20,912 bases of DNA. Origin: PWHW01 sp964435025. Lineage in GTDB: Bacteria > Patescibacteriota > Minisyncoccia > Minisyncoccales > PWPS01. A model generated the notes under the pieces. That model worked only from the letters and a program-made list of their open reading frames with translations. It searched no databases and was not told the DNA's origin. Positions within the stretch are counted from its first letter, which is position 1. Each line of letters opens with the position of its first letter. The position numbers were made by a program, and so were the translations under genes. Location of the stretch: NCBI GenBank assembly GCA_964435025.1, contig CAYSXL010000008.1:1-20912 (forward strand), given 5' to 3'. Positions 14,278 to 20,242 of the stretch are shown here, in pieces.

Positions 14278-14304
14278 TTAGCAAACACCTTGTCAGAGTG
14301 CCAA
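14278..14304 (-). promoter_or_regulatory. CIRCE-like HrcA operator of groESL
   Basis: Minus strand: TTGGCACTC, 9 bases, GTTTGCTAA. The CIRCE consensus is TTAGCACTC, 9 bases, GAGTGCTAA, so the arms match 8 of 9 and 7 of 9 with exact spacing. It covers the predicted start site of the groES promoter (near 14302), the usual position for HrcA repression of heat-shock genes. The hrcA gene is not in this window. Confidence 0.75.
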
Positions 14305-14308
14305 AACC

Positions 14309-14337
14309 ATTATTACTTATGAAAAATCCTGTGTCAA
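14309..14337 (-). promoter_or_regulatory. promoter of groES-groEL
   Basis: A perfect TTGACA (14337-14332), a 17-base spacer and AATAAT (14314-14309), five of six to the -10 consensus. The start near 14302 falls in the first arm of the CIRCE-like operator. The leader is about 95 bases. Confidence 0.75.
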
Positions 14338-14349
14338 GAGCGTAAGTTA

Positions 14350-14377
14350 TTGCAAAAATGCTATTTTATGGTATATT
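14350..14377 (+). promoter_or_regulatory. promoter of the 14387 membrane-protein operon; near-leaderless
   Basis: TTGCAA (14350-14355), a 16-base spacer and TATATT (14372-14377). The -10 box ends 9 bases before the ATG at 14387, so the expected leader is only about 3 bases. The AGGA at 14382-14385 lies too close to the ATG, and partly outside the transcript, to work as a Shine-Dalgarno. Confidence 0.7.
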
Positions 14378-14386
14378 ACACAGGAA

Positions 14387-14731
14387 ATGTCTCTCTTTAA
14401 GAAATTTCTTTTATATGTAGCAGTTGGGGTGCTCGGGTTTTTTCTGGCGGAATATTTTCTGGATATCACTATAGAGAGCATTCGCTTCCTGTTTTACGTC
14501 GGTTTTGCGCTGGGAACTATCAATTTTTTTGTAAGACCTGTTATTTGCCTCGTAACCCTCCCCTTGCGCATACTTACTTTGGGTCTTTTCACTTTTGTTA
14601 TTAATGTCGCTATTGTTTGGTTCGCCCAAGCAATCTTTCCCGAAATAGTTATTGACGGAGTTTTCAATTTAATTTACACTACTCTTATTATTTGGATTCT
14701 GGAGGTTTTACTCCACGGTTTCTCAAGATAA
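14387..14731 (+). CDS. four-helix membrane protein, phage holin superfamily IV / YvlD type
   Basis: This 114-residue protein is almost entirely hydrophobic, with about four membrane helices (roughly 5-21, 28-48, 55-78 and 88-110). The signature is the central stretch GTINFFVRPVICLVTLPLRILTLGLFTFVINVAIVW (43-78), with the family RP....l.tlPl..lTlGLF..vINa pattern of PF04020. Despite the family name, such proteins are common chromosomal membrane proteins, and there are no phage genes nearby. The first gene of a rightward run, it sits 6 bases before secG. Its function is not known; B. subtilis YvlD is linked to envelope stress. Confidence 0.85.
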   Translation: MSLFKKFLLYVAVGVLGFFLAEYFLDITIESIRFLFYVGFALGTINFFVRPVICLVTLPLRILTLGLFTFVINVAIVWFAQAIFPEIVIDGVFNLIYTTLIIWILEVLLHGFSR

Positions 14732-14737
14732 AAATAT

Positions 14738-14953
14738 ATGAAAGAATTTTTGCCTTATTTACAAATTATTGTTTCGGTTCTCCTTATCGCCTCTATCCTC
14801 CTTCAGAAAGGAGGCGCGGCAATGGGTTCCGCTTTTGGTCAGGGAGAGGATTTCCACACGGAAAGAAGAGGAGCGGACAAAACCCTGTTTATTTCAACCA
14901 TTGTTTTGAGCGTGGTGTTTATTGTTCTTGCGCTCCTTAATCTTATTCTATAG
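14738..14953 (+). CDS. secG: preprotein translocase subunit SecG
   Basis: SecG is the small auxiliary subunit of the SecYEG channel and aids SecA-driven export. The 71-residue product has two membrane helices, about 6-23 and 48-70. Between them is the cytoplasmic loop LLQKGGAAMGSAFGQGE (21-37), with the family's LLQ-x-GKG-like and gsaFGgG motifs. Length is normal for CPR and Gram-positive SecG. It follows the holin-like gene by 6 bases and precedes the solute-binding protein gene by 17 bases, so the three are likely co-transcribed from 14350. Confidence 0.92.
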   Translation: MKEFLPYLQIIVSVLLIASILLQKGGAAMGSAFGQGEDFHTERRGADKTLFISTIVLSVVFIVLALLNLIL

Positions 14954-14970
14954 AGTACCTCTGCATTCAT

Positions 14971-16968
14971 ATGTCTAATTTCTTAACGGGTTTCTGGCCA
15001 AGAAAATGGCCTTCTAAGAAACAGTGGAAACGAACTTTGGAAGTATTAAATAAAAGGGAAAAAGCCGTCCTTCTTTTCCTTGTGTTTCTGGCGCTAGGCT
15101 CACTTTGTTACGCACTTTCTTCTTTTTATTATTCAAAAACAAAGGTGACGCCAACCTTCGGAGGAACTTATAGAGAAGGAGTTGTGCAATCAAACCGTTG
15201 GCTTACTATAAATCCCCTCTACGCATCCCAAAGCGATGTAGAGCGAGACATTATAGAAGTAGTCTTTGACGGTCTGATGCGTTATGACAGAAACGGGAAG
15301 CTTGTCCCCGGCCTCGCCAAAGAATATAGTACGGAAGATCAAAGAGTATTCGATGTAACCCTTAGGGAAGATATCTACTGGTCGGACGGAGAGGAGATAA
15401 CCGCAGAAGATGTCGTCTTCACCGTAAATACCATTTTAAGTCCCGACTTTCAAAGCACATTAAGACAACAGTGGACGGGAGTTGATGTTGAGAAAATATC
15501 CGAGAACGAAGTACGTTTTACTTTGGATAACGCTTCCGCCGTTTTTCCTGAAAATCTTACACTGAAAATAATTCCCAAACACATCTTCAGTGACTATTCC
15601 CCTCGAGACTTTAGATATTCCATACATAATATGAAACCCGTGGGTTCGGGCCCTTACCGCTTTGAAGATATACGGGAAGACTCCGAAGGAAATATTCGAT
15701 CCTTAAATCTGGAAAAAAATCCCCATTACTTCAGGTCCACCCCTTTTATAAATAAAGTAGTGTTTTACTTTTTTGAAACCGAAGACGACTTGCTAAAAGC
15801 CCGAAAAAGAGGAGAAATTGACGGTTTTTCGCTCTCCGATAGTACGGCAAAAGAATTTTCCGCTGCAGAAACAAAAGATTTTAGAAAATACGAGCTCACT
15901 CTTCCCCGCTATTTCTCCTTGCTTTTTAACTTAAGAAGAGAAGGAATCTTTCAAGAAAAGGAAGTTCGTAAAGCATTACGTTACGCCACGGATAAAGATG
16001 CCCTTATCGAAGAAGTATTAAAGGGAAAAGGCGACTCAGTGACATCCCCCTTCCTCCCCGAATTTTACGGTTTCGACACTCTCGAAACAAAGCATGTGTA
16101 TGATCCCGAAAAGGCAAAAGAACTGTTAGTGGACGCCGGGTTTGAAAACGGCAAAAAAGAAATTGAAGATCCTTTCCAATTCACAAAAGACCTTAAAGAA
16201 GAATCACAGGGAGAAGAAGTAAGAAATCTGCAGAGATGTTTTATCTATCTCCAAGAAGAAGATGATAATCTTTATCCAGAAAAAACCGTGACCGGTTTTT
16301 TCGATGAAGAAACGAAAACAGCTGTAAATTATTTCCAAGAGAAATACAAAGAAGAAATCCTCGATCCTCACGGATTTGGAAGCGGAACAGGAATGGTCGC
16401 GGGAAGCACAAGAGAGAAGCTGAACGAGCTTTGCGAAGATCTTTTCGATGAGACAGTTGCTTTGGAAATTTCCATTACAACCTTGAGCGACCCTATGTTA
16501 TCGGAAACCGCCGGTGTTTTGAAAAGCCAATGGGAAGAACTGGGAATAAAGGTAAATATAGAGAAAAAATCTATTTCGGAGTTACGTGAAAAGGTAATTC
16601 GTTTACGAGATTTTGATACCTTACTTTTTGGAACAGTGCTCACCGGCCATCTTAATCCGTTACCCTTGTGGCACTCTTCCAAAATAGATGATCCCGGACT
16701 AAACCTTTCCGGCTATGAGAATGACAAAGCGGATGAGCTTTTAGAAACAATCATCGAAAAAGACGATGAAGAAAAAATTGAATCTCTGCTTCTTTTGCAA
16801 AAAGAAATTATGGAAGATTCGCCCGGTATATTTCTTTACAACCCCTACTTTATTTATTTCGTCTCGGAAAAAGTAAAAGGAATAGAGGAGGGCATTATCA
16901 CAAACTCTTCAGGGAGGTTTGAATATATCGACCGCTGGTATATAAATACAAAAAGAACACTCAAATAA
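14971..16968 (+). CDS. oligopeptide-type ABC solute-binding protein (SBP_bac_5) with an inserted peptidoglycan-binding domain
   Basis: This 665-residue extracytoplasmic protein is held by an N-terminal membrane helix (about 31-53) after a basic cytoplasmic stretch; there is no good lipobox. Lobe I of a family-5 solute-binding protein follows: GGTYREGVVQ (64-73), NPLYASQSDVERDI (81-94), FDGLMRYD (99-106) and LREDIYWSDGEEITAEDVVFT (131-151). PVGSGPYRF (223-231) and RKALRYATDKDALIEEVL (333-350) continue it. At about 405-488 a PG_binding_1-like module is inserted: GEEVRNLQRCFIYL, TGFFDEETKTAVNYFQEKY and TREKLNEL. Lobe II resumes with LEISITTLSDP (498-508) and QWEELGIKVNIEK. The insertion lies at the lobe boundary, after YDPEKAKELLVDAGF. 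No permease genes are in the window. The solute is probably a peptide, by family. Confidence 0.88.
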   Translation: MSNFLTGFWPRKWPSKKQWKRTLEVLNKREKAVLLFLVFLALGSLCYALSSFYYSKTKVTPTFGGTYREGVVQSNRWLTINPLYASQSDVERDIIEVVFDGLMRYDRNGKLVPGLAKEYSTEDQRVFDVTLREDIYWSDGEEITAEDVVFTVNTILSPDFQSTLRQQWTGVDVEKISENEVRFTLDNASAVFPENLTLKIIPKHIFSDYSPRDFRYSIHNMKPVGSGPYRFEDIREDSEGNIRSLNLEKNPHYFRSTPFINKVVFYFFETEDDLLKARKRGEIDGFSLSDSTAKEFSAAETKDFRKYELTLPRYFSLLFNLRREGIFQEKEVRKALRYATDKDALIEEVLKGKGDSVTSPFLPEFYGFDTLETKHVYDPEKAKELLVDAGFENGKKEIEDPFQFTKDLKEESQGEEVRNLQRCFIYLQEEDDNLYPEKTVTGFFDEETKTAVNYFQEKYKEEILDPHGFGSGTGMVAGSTREKLNELCEDLFDETVALEISITTLSDPMLSETAGVLKSQWEELGIKVNIEKKSISELREKVIRLRDFDTLLFGTVLTGHLNPLPLWHSSKIDDPGLNLSGYENDKADELLETIIEKDDEEKIESLLLLQKEIMEDSPGIFLYNPYFIYFVSEKVKGIEEGIITNSSGRFEYIDRWYINTKRTLK

Positions 16969-16973
16969 TAAAC

Positions 16974-17055
16974 GCCCCTGTGGTGAAACTGGTATACACG
17001 CAGCGTTCAGGACGCTGTCCCGCAAGGGTTGCAGGTTCGAGTCCTGCCAGGGGCA
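16974..17055 (+). tRNA. tRNA-Leu (anticodon CAG)
   Basis: This is a class II cloverleaf on the plus strand. Acceptor GCCCCTG pairs with CAGGGGC. Loop TTCAGGA in the CAGCG/CGCTG stem gives anticodon CAG, reading CTG. The variable arm TCCCGCAAGGGT fits Leu, and the T loop GTTCGAGTC is standard. The discriminator is A, followed by CAAGG, so CCA is not encoded. It starts 5 bases after the stop of the solute-binding protein gene. No separate promoter is obvious in the coding sequence before it, so it may be cut from the operon transcript. A hairpin CCGATG/CATCGG (17061-17077) follows, without a T-run. Confidence 0.93.
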
Positions 17056-17232
17056 CAAGGCCGATGCCTTGCATCGGAAATGATAAATCCTAAATAACAA
17101 ATTACAAAGCCACCCCTTCGCCACCAAACATTAAGCACTAAATGCAATTTTTAATTTTAAATTTTAATTTCTAATTATTATTGCTTGTGTCTTTACTAAT
17201 TTTTATTCACCTTAATTACTCAAAAATTTAAT
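17056..17232. other. 177-base spacer between tRNA-Leu and rnj
   Basis: It holds two mutually exclusive small hairpins after the tRNA (AAGGC/GCCTT at 17057-17070 and CCGATG/CATCGG at 17061-17077), then AT-rich words of the AATTTTTAATT type (17143-17180). A weak TTGCTT, 17 bases, TATTCA pair before rnj might be its promoter. I see no gene. Confidence 0.4.
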
Positions 17233-18897
17233 ATGGAAGAAGAAAAACTGAAAATTATTCCATTGGGAGGACTTGGAGAAGTAGGAAAAAACATGACACT
17301 CTTGGAGTGGAAAGATAAAGCACTCATCATTGATATGGGGTTAAGCTTTCCCCAAGAAAAAACTCCCGGAGTGGACTACATAATTCCCAACATCTCCTAT
17401 TTGCAGAAAAACAAAAAGCATATCCTGGGATTGGTGTTGACCCACGGTCACTACGATCATATCGGAGCGATACCTTATATTATGGGAAAAATAGGAAATC
17501 CTCCTATTTTCGGTTCCCCGCTTACTCTTGGAATAACACAAAAAAGGCAGGAAGAATTTCCCATGCAGCCAAAACTGCAGCTTAATGAGATAAAAGATGG
17601 CTCAAAAATAGAATTGGGTCCTTTTGAAATAGAGTTTTTCCACCAGAACCATAACATCCCCGACGGACAAGGCTTTCTTATTAAAACTCCTATCGGGAAT
17701 ATTGTTCACACTTCCGATTTCAAATTTGATTTTACCCCCACGAACACACCTGCTACAAATCTCAAAAAACTGGAAAATATCGCTTCCGGCGGAGTGCTTA
17801 TGCTCATGTCCGACTCTACCGGCGCGGAGGCGGAAGGAAAATCCTTGTCGGAAAATCTCATAAAAGAAAATTTGGAAAAAATATTTAAAACATCCAAAGG
17901 ACGCATAATTTCCGCAACCTTCGCTTCTCTTATAAATAGAGTGCAGGATATTATTACACTTTCGGAAAAATACAATAGAAAGGTAGTCATTGAAGGGTAC
18001 GGTATGAAGACAAATGTCGAAATATCCCAAAACCTTGAATATCTCAAGGTAAAAAAAGGTACTATAATTCCCGCAGAGAAAGCTGCGGACTATCCTGACA
18101 ATCGCATAACCATTCTTTCAACAGGAGCACAAGGAGAAGGAGCTGCCGCTCTTATGCGTATCCTGAGCAAACAACATCGCCACTTCCATCTTAAAAAAGG
18201 TGATACCGTAGTACTTTCTTCCTCCGTCATCCCCGGAAACGAGCGTGCCGTACAAGGTCTCAAAGATGACATTATGAGGCAAGGAGCGGATATTTTCCAC
18301 TCGCAGATGATGGACATCCACGCAAAGGGACACGCCCAAAAAGAAGAATTACAGGAGATGATAAGGATAATGAAACCAAGGTTTTTCATGCCTATCCACG
18401 GGCAATACTCAATGATGGCAAGCCACGCAAAGATTGCGGAAGGGGAGGGCGTTAAGCAGAACAATATCGCTCTTACCGATAACGGCCATATTATTGAACT
18501 TACTCCGGAAAAGATGCATATTAGCAAAAAACCTGTTTCCGTGGGTCCGGTAATGGTCGATGGCTCCGGTGTAGGTGATGTTGGTGGTGTAGTACTTCAC
18601 GACCGAATGGAACTTGCGGAAAGTGGAATTTTTGTAATTATTACCGTAATTGATAAAAAAACCAGAAAAATTAAAAATTCTCCGGATATTATTTCGCGAG
18701 GTTTCGTATATCTGCGAGAGTCACAAGCACTTCTTACCGAAACGAGAAAAAAGGTCTTAGAAATTATTTCTCAAGCCGGAAAAAAGAAAAAGGACTCCAA
18801 AATTATTAAACAGGAAATAAAAACGAAGACGGAGAGTTTTCTTTTTAGCAAGACAGGAAGAAGGCCTATCGTTCTTCCTGTGGTGATAGAAATATGA
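17233..18897 (+). CDS. rnj: ribonuclease J
   Basis: RNase J is a zinc-dependent 5'-3' exo- and endoribonuclease for mRNA turnover and rRNA maturation. The 554-residue protein has a metallo-beta-lactamase domain with THGHYDHIGAIPY (70-82): His71, His73, Asp75 and His76. Tyr74 stands where many homologues have Glu, but the ligand pattern HxHxDH is intact. His159 and Asp162 (VHTSDFKFD) complete the site. The beta-CASP insert covers about 200-360, with STGAEAEGKSLSE (195-207) and VVLSSSVIPGNE (326-337). HAKGHA (363-368) and PIHG (387-390, His389) are the late ligands. The C-terminal domain (about 450-554) contains IISRGFVYLRES. Length is typical of RNase J1/J2. No Shine-Dalgarno is visible; it stands alone before trpS, with a repeat-type spacer between. 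Confidence 0.96.
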   Translation: MEEEKLKIIPLGGLGEVGKNMTLLEWKDKALIIDMGLSFPQEKTPGVDYIIPNISYLQKNKKHILGLVLTHGHYDHIGAIPYIMGKIGNPPIFGSPLTLGITQKRQEEFPMQPKLQLNEIKDGSKIELGPFEIEFFHQNHNIPDGQGFLIKTPIGNIVHTSDFKFDFTPTNTPATNLKKLENIASGGVLMLMSDSTGAEAEGKSLSENLIKENLEKIFKTSKGRIISATFASLINRVQDIITLSEKYNRKVVIEGYGMKTNVEISQNLEYLKVKKGTIIPAEKAADYPDNRITILSTGAQGEGAAALMRILSKQHRHFHLKKGDTVVLSSSVIPGNERAVQGLKDDIMRQGADIFHSQMMDIHAKGHAQKEELQEMIRIMKPRFFMPIHGQYSMMASHAKIAEGEGVKQNNIALTDNGHIIELTPEKMHISKKPVSVGPVMVDGSGVGDVGGVVLHDRMELAESGIFVIITVIDKKTRKIKNSPDIISRGFVYLRESQALLTETRKKVLEIISQAGKKKKDSKIIKQEIKTKTESFLFSKTGRRPIVLPVVIEI

Positions 18898-18900
18898 TAC

Positions 18901-18906
18901 TATAAT
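18901..18906 (+). promoter_or_regulatory. possible -10 box upstream of trpS
   Basis: A perfect TATAAT lies just after the rnj stop, but no good -35 hexamer lies 16-18 bases upstream. If used, the trpS leader would be about 69 bases and made mostly of the repeat unit at 18912-18980. Confidence 0.3.
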
Positions 18907-18911
18907 AAATA

Positions 18912-18980
18912 ACAAGTGACCATTGACAATTGACATCGGAATTTGTCAAAAGTCACAGGGTATAGGTCATAAGTCAAAAT
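18912..18980. repeat. degenerate intergenic repeat unit (TGACCATTGAC / TGTCAAAAGTCACA), copy 2
   Basis: ACAAGTG (18912-18918), TGACCATTGAC (18917-18927) and TGTCAAAAGTCACA (18944-18957) repeat the words of the spacer at 9794-9853, with a 16-base insertion between the last two. Further TCATAAGTCAAAATC words lead to the trpS start. Confidence 0.6.
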
Positions 18981-18981
18981 C

Positions 18982-19962
18982 ATGCGTGTTTTTAGCGGAA
19001 TACAACCAACAGGAAGCTTACATATCGGAAATTACTTCGGAGCAATCAAACAATGGCTCGATTTTCAATATGAGAACGAATGCATTTTCTGCATTGTAGA
19101 TCTTCACGCCATAACCGCTCCCTACGATAACGAAAAATTACAGGAGCTTATTATGGAAAAAGCCATCATTTATCTGGCAGCGGGATTGGACCCGGAAAAA
19201 GTTATTATTTTTACACAATCTTCGGTAAAGGAACACACAGAGCTTTGCTGGCTCTTAAATACCGTGACCCCGCTCGGGGAGCTCTACAGAATGACCCAGT
19301 ACAAAGAAAAAAGCACAAAGTATAAAGACAAAGAAAACGCAGGACTTTTGAATTATCCTATCTTGATGGCAGCAGATATCCTTCTTTACGGTACACAAAT
19401 GGTGCCCGTAGGAGAAGATCAAAGGCAACACGTAGAGCTCGCCAGAAAAATAGCTCGCAAGTTCAATAGCACCTTCGGAGAAACCTTTATTTTACCACAA
19501 GAAAAGCTCCCTACTCAGGGAGCACGTATTATGAACCTTGCCGACCCTACTAAAAAGATGTCTAAATCCGATACGGATAAAAAAGGTTCTATTTCCCTCT
19601 TTGATTCGCCGGAAGTAATAAGAAAGAAAATAAAGTCTGCTGTAACAGATACCTACAAAACAATAAAGTACGAGCCGAAAAAAAGACCCGGAATGGCTAA
19701 TCTCCTAACTATTTATGCTCTGCTTGCCGATACTACGGCAAAAGAGGTGGAGAAAGAAGTAAAGGGAAAGACCTACAGCGCTTTTAAAGAGGAGCTCGCG
19801 GATTTAATAATAGAAAAATTAGAACCCTTTAGAAGAAAAAGGGAAGAGTTTATGTCCCGAGAAGTTTACATAAAAGAAATTCTAAATCAGGGAGAGAAGA
19901 AGGCTCGGGTACTTGCCGAGTCTAAGATGGAAGAGGTCCATAAGAGAATGGGCATATCCTAA
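18982..19962 (+). CDS. trpS: tryptophanyl-tRNA synthetase
   Basis: TrpS charges tRNA-Trp with tryptophan using ATP in the cytoplasm. The 326-residue protein is full length for the bacterial class I enzyme. It starts MRVFSGIQPTGSLHIGNYFG; the HIGN form of the HIGH motif is at 14-17. YPILMAADILLY (125-136) contains Asp132, the usual Trp-indole contact. VGEDQRQHVELAR (143-155) is the next conserved block, and KMSKS is at 192-196. The C-terminal helical anticodon-binding part covers about 215-326. No Shine-Dalgarno is present; the upstream spacer is of the degenerate repeat type. It is followed by 280 bases of repeat-bearing DNA. Confidence 0.97.
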   Translation: MRVFSGIQPTGSLHIGNYFGAIKQWLDFQYENECIFCIVDLHAITAPYDNEKLQELIMEKAIIYLAAGLDPEKVIIFTQSSVKEHTELCWLLNTVTPLGELYRMTQYKEKSTKYKDKENAGLLNYPILMAADILLYGTQMVPVGEDQRQHVELARKIARKFNSTFGETFILPQEKLPTQGARIMNLADPTKKMSKSDTDKKGSISLFDSPEVIRKKIKSAVTDTYKTIKYEPKKRPGMANLLTIYALLADTTAKEVEKEVKGKTYSAFKEELADLIIEKLEPFRRKREEFMSREVYIKEILNQGEKKARVLAESKMEEVHKRMGIS

Positions 19963-20022
19963 AATGTCAAAGGTGATACCTTTAATAATCTCAAAAATTA
20001 GACTGCTGTCATTTAAAGCTCT

Positions 20023-20053
20023 CCCCATGCACACCCCAGGGGTGTACATGGGG
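20023..20053. repeat. 31-base odd palindrome, copy 2
   Basis: CCCCATGCACACCCC (20023-20037), a single A, then GGGGTGTACATGGGG (20039-20053), a reverse complement with one mismatch. Compared with copy 1 (9657-9689) one A per arm is missing and the central base differs (A for T). It lies after trpS with no T-run. Confidence 0.8.
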
Positions 20054-20171
20054 GTTCTTGATACTATTACACTAAACATTCTTCTTTTTAAAAGAGTATA
20101 TATATAAGATTTTTGCAAGAGACAATCTTGTAAAAAAACAGATGTCCGGCCTCTGCGAACTTAGGTCAATG

Positions 20172-20236
20172 CTGTCATTCCCGACTTCGATCGGGAATCT
20201 ATCTTTACTGGATCCCCGCTTAAGCGAGGATGACAA
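20172..20236. repeat. TGTCAT...ATGACA three-way-junction repeat element
   Basis: The outer arms TGTCAT (20173-20178) and ATGACA (20230-20235) enclose two hairpins. The first is TTCCCGA/TCGGGAA with a 6-base loop (20178-20197). The second is an ATCCCCGC/GCGAGGAT stem with one mismatch around TTAA (20212-20231). Elements of this GTCATTCCCG...GGATGACA type are, from memory, dispersed in many CPR and other genomes. There is no coding potential in it. It lies 7 bases from the end of the AbiEii-family gene. Confidence 0.7.
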
Positions 20237-20242
20237 CGGAAG

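Noticed and set aside
14387..14731. Holin-like protein as a sign of prophage
   Set aside because: The protein is of the chromosomal YvlD/PF04020 type, sits with secG, and no phage genes are nearby.
16974..17077. tRNA-Leu plus following inverted repeat as an integration site
   Set aside because: No integrase and no direct repeat of the tRNA end was found in the window.
16909..17127. Leftward 72-residue frame ending near 16909
   Set aside because: Most of it is the antisense of tRNA-Leu (DSNLQPL-type peptide) and of the end of the solute-binding protein gene.
17188..17216. Promoter TTGCTT-17-TATTCA before rnj
   Set aside because: The -10 match is poor and the region is AT-rich, so chance matches are likely; kept only as a remark on the spacer.
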